Assembly: GCF_030766935.1 (NCBI RefSeq)
Contig: NZ_JASERL010000008.1
Span: 354,356-418,355 of the forward strand
Length of the DNA stretch: 64,000 nt
Reading direction: 5' to 3'
Source of the DNA: Streptomyces sp. KL109B
Lineage (GTDB): Bacteria; Actinomycetota; Actinomycetes; Streptomycetales; Streptomycetaceae
Notes under the pieces: model-generated
What the model was told of the DNA's origin: nothing
The model's database searches: none
The model's input: the letters and a program-made list of their open reading frames with translations, nothing else
Program-made: the position numbers and the translations under genes
Shown here: one piece after another, positions 8,413-19,457 of the stretch
Layout: each line of letters starts with the position of its first letter
Position numbering within the stretch: position 1 is the first letter of the stretch

Positions 8413-9399
8413 GTGGACGTATCAATGACTGTGTGGGTGCTGACCGTTCTCGGTCTGTGCGCCCTCATCGCGGTCGACTTCTTCATCGGGCGAAAGCCCC
8501 ACGACGTATCGATCAAGGAAGCGGGCATCTGGACCGTCGTCTGGATCGCGCTCGCCGCGCTGTTCGGCGTCGGCGTCTCGATCTGGGGCAGCGGCCAGGC
8601 CGGCGGCGAGTTCTTCGCGGGATTCATCACCGAGAAGTCGCTCAGTGTGGACAACCTCTTCGTCTTCATCCTGATCATGGCGAAGTTCTCGGTCCCCTCA
8701 CACCTGCAGCAGCGCGTGCTGCTCTTCGGTGTGCTGATCGCGCTCGTGCTGCGGGCGATCTTCATCGCGGCGGGCGCGGCCATCATCGCCAGCTTCTCGT
8801 GGGTCTTCTACATCTTCGGTGCCTTCCTCCTGTACACCGCCTGGAAGCTCATCCAGGACGCGATGTCGGACGAGGAGGAGGACTGGGACGAGAACCGCGT
8901 CCTTAAGTCGATCGAAAAGAAGTTCGGCGTCGCGGACAAGTACCACGGCACCAAGCTGTTCATCCAGCAGCACGGCAAGAAGGTCATGACGCCGCTGTTC
9001 GTCGTCATGCTGGCCATCGGCATGACCGACGTGCTGTTCGCGATGGACTCGATCCCGGCGATCTTCGGCCTGACCCAGGACCCGTACATCGTCTTCACCG
9101 CCAACGCGTTCGCGCTGATGGGTCTGCGCCAGCTGTACTTCCTCATCGGCGGACTGCTCAAGAAGCTGGTGCACCTCAGCTACGGCCTGTCGGTGATCCT
9201 CGGATTCATCGGCGTGAAGCTGATCCTGCACGCGCTGCACGAGTCGGGGGTGCACGTACCGGAGATCTCCATCCCGGTCTCGCTCTCCGTCATCTGCGGC
9301 GTCCTGATCATCACGACGATCACCAGCCTCATCGCCTCGAAGAAGCAGGCCGAGAAGGACGCGGCCGAAGGGGCTCAGAAGGACAGCATCGAGGCCTGA
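8413..9399 (+). CDS. TerC-family integral membrane protein (probable Mn2+ exporter)
   Basis: A 328-residue polytopic protein of the TerC/Alx family. Family hallmarks are the first helix ending in the acidic motif LIAVDFFIG, the loop EKSLSVDNLFVFILIMAKF and the later MTDVLFAMDSIPAIFGLTQD with its paired acidic residues within the membrane. Members export manganese and help metalate secreted enzymes in Bacillus; older annotations say tellurium resistance. GTG 8413 follows GGAGG at 8400-8404. A long charged cytoplasmic loop (SDEEEDWDENRVLK) separates the two halves. It is preceded by a probable Mn2+ riboswitch, which supports the manganese role. It is third in a TerD/TerD-fusion/TerC group. Confidence 0.9.
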   Translation: MDVSMTVWVLTVLGLCALIAVDFFIGRKPHDVSIKEAGIWTVVWIALAALFGVGVSIWGSGQAGGEFFAGFITEKSLSVDNLFVFILIMAKFSVPSHLQQRVLLFGVLIALVLRAIFIAAGAAIIASFSWVFYIFGAFLLYTAWKLIQDAMSDEEEDWDENRVLKSIEKKFGVADKYHGTKLFIQQHGKKVMTPLFVVMLAIGMTDVLFAMDSIPAIFGLTQDPYIVFTANAFALMGLRQLYFLIGGLLKKLVHLSYGLSVILGFIGVKLILHALHESGVHVPEISIPVSLSVICGVLIITTITSLIASKKQAEKDAAEGAQKDSIEA

Positions 9400-9423
9400 C
9401 GGCGTCGAGCGTAGGAATTACCA

Positions 9424-9476
9424 GCACCGGGAGCGGTGCGCGGCCGATTGTCGCGTGCCCCTCCCGGTGCTTCTTT
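9424..9476 (+). terminator. Terminator after TerC-family gene
   Basis: GCACCGGGAG (9424-9433) pairs with CTCCCGGTGC (9461-9470), followed by TTCTTT. Confidence 0.6.
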
Positions 9477-9528
9477 GTGCCCTGAGCGCGTTCCGCAGGG
9501 GCGTGGGAGCACGACGGGGGAGGTCCCC

Positions 9529-9831
9529 ATGAAGTACGTCCAGATCATCGACTTCGAGTCCCAGCGGTTCGGCGAGATGCGCGAGCTCCTCGAGGCCTTC
9601 GAGCAGCGCATGAAGGGCACCGAGGGCGGCCCCACGCACCGGATCATGCTCAAGGACCGGGACACCACGGGACGCTATCTCGCGATCATCGAGTTCGAGT
9701 CCTACGAGGACGCGATGCGCAACAACGAACGCCCCGAGGTGGCCGAGCTCAACCAGCGCCTTACAGCCCTGTGCAGCCGCCCGCCGGCCTTCATCAACTG
9801 CGACCTCAAGGACATGCGCGAGCTCAAGTGA
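9529..9831 (+). CDS. Small conserved protein, possible dimeric alpha/beta-barrel (ABM-like) fold
   Basis: A 100-residue cytoplasmic protein starting at ATG 9529 behind GGGGGAGG. It reads beta-alpha-beta-like: KYVQIIDFESQR, then an amphipathic helix EMRELLEAFEQRMKG, then THRIMLKDRDTTGRYLAIIEFESYEDAMRNNERPEV. The final part resembles the helix of dimeric ferredoxin-like barrels, where such proteins act as small monooxygenases or stress proteins. No catalytic motif can be pointed to. It stands alone between two terminators. Function unknown. Confidence 0.75.
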   Translation: MKYVQIIDFESQRFGEMRELLEAFEQRMKGTEGGPTHRIMLKDRDTTGRYLAIIEFESYEDAMRNNERPEVAELNQRLTALCSRPPAFINCDLKDMRELK

Positions 9832-9838
9832 CGTACGG

Positions 9839-9870
9839 GCGCGGCGCCCTGCGTCCGCCGGGCGCCGCGC
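9839..9870 (+). terminator. Terminator hairpin between the small protein and chaA
   Basis: GCGCGGCGCCC (9839-9849) pairs with GGGCGCCGCGC (9860-9870). It is followed by an 18-bp direct repeat with one mismatch (CGCTTCGAGAAGYCGCGC) up to about 9902. Confidence 0.55.
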
Positions 9871-9932
9871 TTCGAGAAGCCGCGCCGCTTCGAGAAGTCG
9901 CGCCCCCGCCCCGCCGCGGGCACCATCGATGA

Positions 9933-11033
9933 ATGATCACCAAAGTCCGGGCGCTGAGTACGCAGTGGACCGCGGTGGTGCCACTGATCGCGATCGTGTT
10001 GCTCGCGTTCACCTGGGGGCGCGAGCTGCCGGGGGCCGTGGTCGCCGTGGTCGCGGTGGTCCTCGCGGTCTCCGTGCTCGCGGCGGTGCACCACGCCGAG
10101 GTCGTCGCCCACCGGGTCGGCGAGCCCTTCGGCTCGCTCGTCCTCGCCGTCGCCGTGACGATCATCGAGGTCGCGCTGATCGTCACCCTGATGGCCGACG
10201 GCGGCGCCAAGAGCTCCACCCTCGCCCGCGACACCGTGTTCGCCGCCGTCATGATCACCTGCAACGGCATCGTCGGTGTCAGCCTGCTCGCCGCCGCGCT
10301 GCGGCACCGCGTGGCCGTCTTCCAGTCCGAGGGCACCGGCGGGGCCCTCGCCACCGTGGCCACGCTCGCGACGCTCTGCCTGGTCCTGCCGACCTTCACC
10401 ACCAGCAAGCTCGGCCCCGAGTTCTCCACCTCGCAGCTGGTCTTCGCCGCCGTCGCCGCGCTCGTCCTGTACGGACTCTTCGTCGCGACGCAGACCGTGC
10501 GCCACCGCGACTACTTCCTGCCGATCACCAAGCACGGCGAGGTCATCGACGCCGACGACCACGCCGAGGTGCCGAGCACGAAGACCGCCCTGATCAGCCT
10601 CGGCCTGCTCGCGCTCGCCCTGGTCGCCGTCGTCGGGCTCACCAAGGGCGTCTCGAAGACGATCGAGCACGGAGTGGCGGCGGCCGGGATGCCGCAGGCG
10701 GTGGTCGGCGTGATCATCGCGCTGCTCGTGCTGCTGCCCGAGACCATCGCTGCTCTGCGCGCTGCGCGCCGGGACCGCGTGCAGACGAGCCTCAACCTCG
10801 CGCTCGGCTCGTCCATGGCGAGCATCGGCCTCACGGTGCCGGCCGTCGCCATCGCCTCGTACTGGCTGACAGGCCCGCTCGTCCTCGGGCTCGGCGCCAC
10901 GCACATGGTGCTGCTCGCGCTGACCATGGTGGTCGCCACCCTCACCATCGTGCCCGGCCGTGCCACGCCTCTACAGGGAGGCGTGCATCTGGTGATCCTC
11001 GCCGCGTACATCGAACTCGCGGTCACGCCCTGA
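9933..11033 (+). CDS. chaA: Calcium/proton antiporter (CaCA superfamily, ChaA type)
   Basis: Membrane antiporter exchanging Ca2+ (in E. coli also Na+ or K+) for H+. The 366 residues form about 11 helices in two inverted halves; each half carries the alpha-repeat with a buried glutamate: AVAVTIIEVALIVTLM in the first and IIALLVLLPETIAALRAA in the second. The loop between (THRDY-like HRDYFLPITKHGEVIDADDHAE) is acidic and cytoplasmic. The ATG at 9933 directly precedes the first helix. It is monocistronic, with hairpins before it and aroQ 99 bp after. Confidence 0.87.
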   Translation: MITKVRALSTQWTAVVPLIAIVLLAFTWGRELPGAVVAVVAVVLAVSVLAAVHHAEVVAHRVGEPFGSLVLAVAVTIIEVALIVTLMADGGAKSSTLARDTVFAAVMITCNGIVGVSLLAAALRHRVAVFQSEGTGGALATVATLATLCLVLPTFTTSKLGPEFSTSQLVFAAVAALVLYGLFVATQTVRHRDYFLPITKHGEVIDADDHAEVPSTKTALISLGLLALALVAVVGLTKGVSKTIEHGVAAAGMPQAVVGVIIALLVLLPETIAALRAARRDRVQTSLNLALGSSMASIGLTVPAVAIASYWLTGPLVLGLGATHMVLLALTMVVATLTIVPGRATPLQGGVHLVILAAYIELAVTP

Positions 11034-11132
11034 CCGTTGCGCGCGTGGTCGCCTGTGCACCCACCGCCCTTCGGGCGGCAGTGGCGCCGTGATAGACCCT
11101 CAAGGAGCAAACGCTCTTCTACGGAGGTCATC

Positions 11133-11606
11133 GTGCCGCGCACGCTCGCCAACGCCCCGATCATGGTTCTCAACGGCCCGAACCTGAACCTGCTCGGCAA
11201 GCGCCAGCCGGAGATCTACGGCCGCGACACCCTCGCCGACGTCGAGGCCCTGTGTGTGAAGGCCGCCACCGCGCACGGCGCCACCGTGGACTTCCGGCAG
11301 TCCAACCACGAGGGCGAGCTGGTCGACTGGATCCACGAGGCACGCGAGAACCACGTCGGCATCGTCATCAACCCCGCCGCCTACTCGCACACCTCCGTGG
11401 CGATCCTGGACGCGCTCAACACCTGCGACGGCATGCCGGTGGTGGAGGTCCACATCTCCAACATCCACCAGCGCGAGGAGTTCCGGCACCACTCCTACGT
11501 ATCGCTGCGTGCCGACGGCGTGATCGCCGGGTGCGGCGTGCAGGGCTACGCGTTCGGCGTGGAGCGGGTGGCGGCGCTCGCCGCGCCGGGGACGGCGCAG
11601 GCGTAA
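11133..11606 (+). CDS. aroQ: 3-dehydroquinate dehydratase, type II
   Basis: Third step of the shikimate pathway: 3-dehydroquinate to 3-dehydroshikimate by anti-elimination. A 157-residue type II enzyme (dodecamer in the family). Motifs are NGPNLNLLGKRQPEIYG with the catalytic Arg/Tyr lid, FRQSNHEGELVDWIHEA, NPAAYSHTSVAI and VEVHISNIHQREEFRHHS with the catalytic His. The start GTG 11133 has GGAGG 5 nt upstream; the longer open frame from 11037 has no family similarity. It is not with other aro genes; streptomycetes often carry an extra aroQ elsewhere. Confidence 0.94.
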   Translation: MPRTLANAPIMVLNGPNLNLLGKRQPEIYGRDTLADVEALCVKAATAHGATVDFRQSNHEGELVDWIHEARENHVGIVINPAAYSHTSVAILDALNTCDGMPVVEVHISNIHQREEFRHHSYVSLRADGVIAGCGVQGYAFGVERVAALAAPGTAQA

Positions 11607-11658
11607 CGCGCGCTTCCCCGACGAACGCGCGCCTACCCGATAGGGGGCACCAAAAAGG

Positions 11659-12315
11659 TCACCAACCCCGCTCGCGCCACTCCTGGATGTGGGGACGCTC
11701 GGCGCCCAGCGTCGTGTCGTTCCCGTGTCCCGGGTAGACCCACGTCTCGTCCGGCAGCGTGCCGAAGATCTTCGTCTCCACGTCGCCGATCAGGCTCGCG
11801 AAGGCCTCGGGGTCCTTCCACGTGTTGCCCACGCCACCCGGGAACAGGCAGTCGCCCGTGAAGACGTGCGGGTGGCCGTGCGGGTCGTCGTAGACCAGGG
11901 CGATCGAACCGGGCGTGTGGCCGACCAGGTGGCGGGCCGTGAGCGTGATCCGGCCGAACTCGATGGTGCCCCCGTCGGCGACCGCCACGTCCGTCGCCAC
12001 CGGGATGCCCTCGACGTCCTCGCGCCCCGCGTACGTGCGCGCGCCGGTCGCCGCCACGACCTCCTGGAGGGCCTGCCAATGGTCGCCGTGCCGGTGGGTG
12101 GTGACGACGGCCGCGATGCCGTCCGCGCCGATGAGGCTCAGCAGGGTCTCCGGCTCGTTCGCCGCGTCGATCAGGAGCTGCTGATCGGTCGCGCGGCACC
12201 GCAACAGATACGCGTTGTTGTCCATCGGGCCGACCGCGACCTTGGAGATCATCAGGTCCTGCAACTCGTGCACATCCGCCGGGCCGCCGACCTTCACCGC
12301 TCCGCTGTACGTCAT
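11659..12315 (-). CDS. Metallo-beta-lactamase-fold hydrolase (glyoxalase II-like)
   Basis: A 218-residue single-domain hydrolase with two zinc ligand sets: HRHGDH at 74-79, the His of HLVGHTPGS, the Asp of FTGDCLFPGGVGN and the late His of VYPGHG. It resembles the hydroxyacylglutathione-hydrolase branch. Actinobacteria use mycothiol, and the gene just upstream encodes a mycothiol-dependent-type protein, so a mycothiol thioester substrate is a reasonable but unproven guess. The ATG at 12315 lies 9 bp after the stop of that upstream gene, which implies cotranscription. No Shine-Dalgarno is evident. Confidence 0.87.
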   Translation of the reverse strand: MTYSGAVKVGGPADVHELQDLMISKVAVGPMDNNAYLLRCRATDQQLLIDAANEPETLLSLIGADGIAAVVTTHRHGDHWQALQEVVAATGARTYAGREDVEGIPVATDVAVADGGTIEFGRITLTARHLVGHTPGSIALVYDDPHGHPHVFTGDCLFPGGVGNTWKDPEAFASLIGDVETKIFGTLPDETWVYPGHGNDTTLGAERPHIQEWRERGW

Positions 12316-12324
12316 GGATTCAGC

Positions 12325-13056
12325 CTATAGCGGGGGCAAGGTCGGCAGGGAGCCCCGGTCGACGGCGAGGGCGCCGCCGTCCCTGCGGCCCGCGAGCCAG
12401 CCCAGGAGGTCGGCCTGGCGGCCCGTGACGACGATGCCGAGCTCGGGGTCGGGCTTCGCGCCCGCCTTGATCTCCTCCAGGGAGAACTTCTGCACGTCCC
12501 CGGTGGAGATCATCCGGCCGTCGTCCTGCTTGATCAGCAGGGGTGGCAGCCCGGGGTGGTCCCGGAAGCGCTTCGCGAGGAAGTTGATCTCCCGCTGGGT
12601 GAACTCGGCCGAAAGATCCTCCAGTTCGTATCCGATCCCGAGGTCCACATGGTGCAGCTCGACCTCGATCCAGCGCCGGAACGGCACGTTCGAGGCAAGG
12701 TCCTTCACGCCGTTGCGCAGCTCCACCGTGCGCGCCCAGTCGGCGTCCGCGGCCCCGAGGCGCTGGAACCGCTCGGCGCTGTCCTGTACGTCGCCGAGCT
12801 GCTCGCGCAGTCCGCGCGGGGCATCCCGCTCGATGTCGGCGTCCCGGGCCTGGGCGCTCTCGTACATGGGGCGGCCCTCGAGGACGTTGACGAGCGCGTC
12901 CGCGTTGCGGGCGAGGTGGGCGAGAACGTGCCCGCGGCTCCACCCCGGTAGCCGTGACGGCCCGGCCACGGCGGCGTTGTCCAGGGTGCCGACCGCGGCG
13001 AGCAGCCGGTCGGTCGCTTCGCGTACTGACGCCAGGTCGCGCACATGATCACTCAT
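12325..13056 (-). CDS. Maleylpyruvate isomerase / DinB-like mycothiol-dependent family protein
   Basis: A 243-residue protein of the mycothiol maleylpyruvate isomerase N-terminal-domain family (DinB-like four-helix bundle): LPGWSRGHVLAHLARNADAL carries one metal-ligand His pair, and RRWIEVELHHVDLGIGYE carries the other. Family members use mycothiol as cofactor or act as mycothiol S-transferases, with substrates usually unknown. ATG 13056 is chosen over the longer frame since it opens on the first helix; a -10-like TATCGT lies 7 nt before it, which suggests a leaderless start. It leads a two-gene unit with the MBL-fold hydrolase. Confidence 0.82.
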   Translation of the reverse strand: MSDHVRDLASVREATDRLLAAVGTLDNAAVAGPSRLPGWSRGHVLAHLARNADALVNVLEGRPMYESAQARDADIERDAPRGLREQLGDVQDSAERFQRLGAADADWARTVELRNGVKDLASNVPFRRWIEVELHHVDLGIGYELEDLSAEFTQREINFLAKRFRDHPGLPPLLIKQDDGRMISTGDVQKFSLEEIKAGAKPDPELGIVVTGRQADLLGWLAGRRDGGALAVDRGSLPTLPPL

Positions 13057-13208
13057 GGCGCCGACGATAGCCCTGTGACACGTTCGGGTGAAGGTGGCCG
13101 ACGGCCCACATGAATCGAATGTGCGTGCTATATGGTCGAAGGCGGCGTCGGGCATGCTGGAAGTTCTGGGCGGGGCGTTTTGTTACCAACCAGGGAATCC
13201 GACCGGCG

Positions 13209-13231
13209 TTGTCAGTGGCTCCCTCTAGTCT
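13209..13231 (+). promoter_or_regulatory. DNA-damage-type promoter of uvrA
   Basis: TTGTCAGTG (13209-13217), 8 bp, TAGTCT (13226-13231). It lies in the 296-bp gap between the divergent isomerase-family gene and uvrA, and leaves a leader of about 115 nt before the uvrA start. Confidence 0.72.
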
Positions 13232-13352
13232 TCGAAGGACAGCCTTCTCAGGGCCGCTCCGTCCCGATCACGGCGTGAGCGCCCGCGAGAGTCAGACCTC
13301 GAGAGGCGGGGGCCCGCCCCTGTCACTTATCTCAAGAAAGGTGCGGACCGGC

Positions 13353-16430
<3,078 letters not shown>

Positions 16431-16452
16431 GCCGTCCGGCACGCGCGACAGC

Positions 16453-16491
16453 GCCCGGCGCCCCGTGGGAACTCCCCACGGGACGCCGGGC
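16453..16491 (+). terminator. Terminator after uvrA
   Basis: GCCCGGCG-CC-CCGTGGG (16453-16469) pairs with CCCACGG-GA-CGCCGGGC (16475-16491), with a two-base internal mismatch. It separates the convergent uvrA and PfkB-kinase genes. Confidence 0.65.
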
Positions 16492-16502
16492 GTTGAGCAT
16501 TC

Positions 16503-16542
16503 AGGCAGCTAGGCAGCTAGGCAGCTAGGCAGCTAGGCAGCT
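16503..16542. repeat. Octanucleotide tandem repeat (AGGCAGCT) x5
   Basis: Five perfect copies of AGGCAGCT lie head to tail. On the minus strand the last copy overlaps the TAG stop of the kinase gene (16541-16543), so copy-number change would not alter the protein. Confidence 0.95.
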
Positions 16543-17482
16543 ACGACCAGGCCGGCCCCACCAGCTCCGTCGCATACGGCGGCTCCGCCCCCGCCCGTGA
16601 GCACGTGATCGCCGCCGCCCGCGCGGCGAACCGCAGCAGCCGTGACCAGTCCTCGCCGTCGAGCCCGGCGAGCGCGCCGGGGGAGAGGGCGCCCTGGCGC
16701 GAGAGCCCGTGCAGCAGCGCGGCGTTGACGGTGTCACCGGCACCGATCGTGTCCACGACGTCGACCCGCTCACCCGGCACCGCGTGCTCGCCCCCGTCCC
16801 GCGTGCAGACACGGAGCCCGTCCCCGCCGCGCGTCACCACCACGGCGGCGGGCCCCGCGGCCAGCCACTCCTGCGGCGTGCCACCGAGCCACTCGGCGTC
16901 GTCCTCGGAGAGCTTCAGCAGCGTCGTCGAGGCGAGCCAGCTCTTGAAGCGGGCCCGGTAGGCGTCCGCGTCCGGGATCAGTCCGGCCCGGATGTTCGGG
17001 TCGAGCGTCGTGAACACGCCCTGCGCGGCGGCCGACCGCATCATGTCCTCGTACGCCGTGGCGCCCGGCTCAAGGGCCAGCGAGCAGGTCCCGAACGACA
17101 CCGCGCGCGTACCGGCCGGAAGCGCCTGTGGCGCCGCGAAGAACCGGTCTGCGGTCCCCTCCACGTAGAACGAGTACCCGGCGGAGCCGTCGGCGCCGAT
17201 CGAGGCGACCGCGAGCGTCGTCGGCTCGTCGCCCCGCTGCACCGGGGTCACATCCACCTCCGCCGCCCGCAGGCCGCCCAGCAGGGCCTCGCCGAAGGCG
17301 TCACGCGACACCCGTGAGCAGAACGCCACGGGGGAGCCGAGCCGGCCGAGCGCCACCGCCGTGTTGTACGGGCCGCCGCCGAGCCGTGGGGCGAGGGCGG
17401 GCAGCTCGGGGGCCGGGCCGCCGTCGGCATCCACGTCCTGCGGGACGAGGTCGATCAGGGCCTCTCCGGCGACGACGATCAC
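16541..17482 (-). CDS. PfkB-family carbohydrate kinase (fructokinase/ribokinase type)
   Basis: A ribokinase-fold sugar kinase of 313 residues. N-terminal VAGEALIDLVP and LGGGPYNTAVALGRLG form the first PfkB signature region (substrate lid); VVTRGGDGL precedes the C-terminal signature DTIGAGDTVNAALLHGL, in which the Asp of GAGD is the catalytic base. The closest subgroup by motif is fructokinase, but the sugar cannot be fixed from sequence. There is no adjacent transporter or sugar regulator. ATG 17482 follows GGAAGC. The promoter region holds a 26-bp tandem duplication. An octamer repeat starts at its stop codon. Confidence 0.9.
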   Translation of the reverse strand: MIVVAGEALIDLVPQDVDADGGPAPELPALAPRLGGGPYNTAVALGRLGSPVAFCSRVSRDAFGEALLGGLRAAEVDVTPVQRGDEPTTLAVASIGADGSAGYSFYVEGTADRFFAAPQALPAGTRAVSFGTCSLALEPGATAYEDMMRSAAAQGVFTTLDPNIRAGLIPDADAYRARFKSWLASTTLLKLSEDDAEWLGGTPQEWLAAGPAAVVVTRGGDGLRVCTRDGGEHAVPGERVDVVDTIGAGDTVNAALLHGLSRQGALSPGALAGLDGEDWSRLLRFAARAAAITCSRAGAEPPYATELVGPAWS

Positions 17483-17510
17483 GGTGCTTCCTCTCGGGCG
17501 GGCGGACGGT

Positions 17511-17562
17511 TTCGCCTGTGGTCAACTGTGGGCAACTTCGCCTGTGGTCAACTGTGGGCAAC
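17511..17562. repeat. 26-bp perfect tandem duplication with four DnaA-box-like 9-mers
   Basis: Copies are 17511-17536 and 17537-17562, identical. Each copy contains TGTGGTCAA and TGTGGGCAA, both one base from the Streptomyces DnaA box TGTGGACAA (TTGTCCACA on the other strand). Located in the gap between the divergent kinase and Rieske genes, 29 bp upstream of the kinase start. Confidence 0.9.
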
Positions 17563-17763
17563 GACGACGCTAGAGCCTCCCGGCGCCCGTGGCACCCACC
17601 TCTCCCGAAGCGGGCACGCCGAGGGCCCAGGCGGGCACAGGGGCCCCGTGAAGTGCCCGAATCCCCACCGGTATCGTCTGATCTGTCGCCCTCGTTCCCC
17701 TGCGCGGGCGCCCCCCGTTGCCCCGCGCGGGCGCCCCCGTCCCGCCCCACCCGTGGAGTCCCC

Positions 17764-18186
17764 ATGCCCGGCCCGTCCTCTCCGATGTCCCGCCGCACCG
17801 CCCTGCGCGGAGCGGCCGTCGCGGGGGCGGCAGGCCTCGGCCTCACGGCGTGCTCCACGGAGTCCGGCGGCGCGGCGGCACCCACGGAACCGGTCGACCT
17901 CGGAAAGGCCGACGCCGTGCCCGAGGGCGGAGCGAAGCTCTACAAGGACGAGCACGTCGTCGTGAGCCGTACGGAGAACGGCGACTACAAGGCGTTCAGC
18001 ACCATCTGCACCCACGCGCACTGCCCGATCGGCATGCTGAAGGGCACCGAACTCACCTGCAACTGCCACGGCAGCAAGTTCGACGCCACGACCGGCAAGG
18101 TGCTGCACGCCCCGGCGACCGAGCCGCTGGAGGAGCTGTCGGTGAAGGTCAAGAGCGGCAAGCTGGTCGCGAGCCCCAAGAAGTAG
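17764..18186 (+). CDS. Rieske [2Fe-2S] lipoprotein, probably Tat-exported
   Basis: A 140-residue exported iron-sulfur protein. The N-terminus SRRTALRGAAVAGAAGLGL is a Tat-type signal (twin Arg10-Arg11) that ends in a lipobox LTAC (27-30), so Cys30 would be lipidated and the protein held on the outer face of the membrane. The Rieske cluster ligands are Cys82 and His84 (CTHAHC) and Cys99 and His102 (CNCH), with the disulfide cysteines 87 and 101 of high-potential Rieske proteins also present. It is not beside a cytochrome bc complex, so its redox partner is unknown. ATG 17764 begins right at the signal peptide. Confidence 0.92.
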   Translation: MPGPSSPMSRRTALRGAAVAGAAGLGLTACSTESGGAAAPTEPVDLGKADAVPEGGAKLYKDEHVVVSRTENGDYKAFSTICTHAHCPIGMLKGTELTCNCHGSKFDATTGKVLHAPATEPLEELSVKVKSGKLVASPKK

Positions 18187-18243
18187 CCAATCGCGCGCCC
18201 CCAACAGCAGCCCGGCGCCCGCCCCGAGAAGCGGCCCGCGGCT

Positions 18244-19194
18244 TCACTCCCAGTCCCACCCGATCCCCACAAGCCCCGCCCGCACCTGCGGCTCCACCAC
18301 GTGCACCGCCCGGTGTCGGCCGCTCAGCGTCAGCTCGTGCCGGCCGCCGCGCGGGCCCGCGGCCGACTGCTGGGCGAAGCGGTGGCAGCGTACGGGCAGC
18401 GCGTCGTCCGTGAAACGGACCTGGAGCGCGTACTGGCCCCCGGCGAAGCTGAACCCGCGCACGTACTCGGTGGAGGAGCCCGCCGTCCCGTCCTCGAAGC
18501 CGTACTGGAACAGATGGGTGTCACCGGCCCGAAGCCGCGCGTCGAAGAGGAGTTCCGCGACCAGGACGCCCGCCCCGTCGTCCCAACGCACCCTCCCCGT
18601 ACGGCAGTTCTCCATGGCGGACACCGCCACATTCGACGGGGTGCACCCCGGGTCGCCATGGTGGATGGCCACATAACGATCCACGCCGTCGCGGTGTGCC
18701 CGCACGATCTGCTGCGAGTCCCTGCCGAGGAGCTGCCGGCGCGCCCCGATCCGCACCCGCTCGTGGTGACCGACGGTGTGCAGCCCGCCGTCCAGCGGCG
18801 ACTCCAGCTCCGCGAGCAGCCGCTCGACGGCCCCGGACGCCTCGATGAGCGAACGGTACGAACGGGCCGCCGGGCGCTGCGTCGCGGCCTTGTCGGGAGC
18901 CGGGCCGAGCAGCCGGATCAGTGACTCCTCGGGCAGTTCGAGGATCTCCTCCAGCGCCCGCACGGCCCGCATCGACTCGGGGCGCTGGGGTCGTCGCGCG
19001 CCCTGCTGCCAGTAACTCAGGCTGGTGACGCCGATGTTGACGCCGCGGCGGGCCAGATGGTGGCGCACGCGGTGCAGCGGCAGCCTACGGGCGGTGATCG
19101 CGGCGCGCAGGGCGCTGTGGAACGGGCCGGAGCGCAGCGCCGCTTCCAGGTCCGGTACCTGTGCCGCTTCCGTCTGTCGTTCGCCGAGCCGCAT
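18244..19194 (-). CDS. XRE-type helix-turn-helix regulator with large C-terminal domain
   Basis: A 316-residue protein. Residues about 20-90 look like a helix-turn-helix of the Cro/CI type (HSALRAAITARRLPLHRVRHHLARRG..., SYWQQGARRPQRPESMRAVRALEEIL). The remaining 200 residues are a predicted beta-rich domain with no recognised name. ATG 19194 is preferred to the upstream ATG at 19245 because AGGAGG lies 5 nt before it; the upstream codon lies inside a palindrome that looks like an operator. It is a single gene, convergent with the Rieske gene and divergent from the secreted protease. Probable autoregulator; target genes unknown. Confidence 0.75.
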   Translation of the reverse strand: MRLGERQTEAAQVPDLEAALRSGPFHSALRAAITARRLPLHRVRHHLARRGVNIGVTSLSYWQQGARRPQRPESMRAVRALEEILELPEESLIRLLGPAPDKAATQRPAARSYRSLIEASGAVERLLAELESPLDGGLHTVGHHERVRIGARRQLLGRDSQQIVRAHRDGVDRYVAIHHGDPGCTPSNVAVSAMENCRTGRVRWDDGAGVLVAELLFDARLRAGDTHLFQYGFEDGTAGSSTEYVRGFSFAGGQYALQVRFTDDALPVRCHRFAQQSAAGPRGGRHELTLSGRHRAVHVVEPQVRAGLVGIGWDWE

Positions 19195-19236
19195 CCGGGC
19201 CTCCTGCTTGTGCGCGCTCCACCCGCGGGCCGCCGC

Positions 19237-19250
19237 TGTGAACATTCACA
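19237..19250. promoter_or_regulatory. Palindrome TGTGAACATTCACA, candidate operator
   Basis: A perfect inverted repeat TGTGAA-CA-TTCACA, 43 bp upstream of the chosen start of the XRE-type regulator and in the gap shared with the divergent protease gene. A site for the regulator itself is plausible. Confidence 0.45.
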
Positions 19251-19457
19251 TCGCCGCGCGAGGTGTTCGCGCCGGTCGGAGCGGGGCGGCTGGTGGGCGT
19301 ACGAGGTTGTTTCACATGCGTACGAGGTCGTTCACCGCCCCAAGTCACCCGGCATTGAAGCGTGTTGACCTGCCCCCGACAAGACTTGATGCTCGTCCTC
19401 GCGTCCGGACGCGCTCCTCACCCCACGTACCGCTCGTACTGTCCAGGGAGGACCGCG

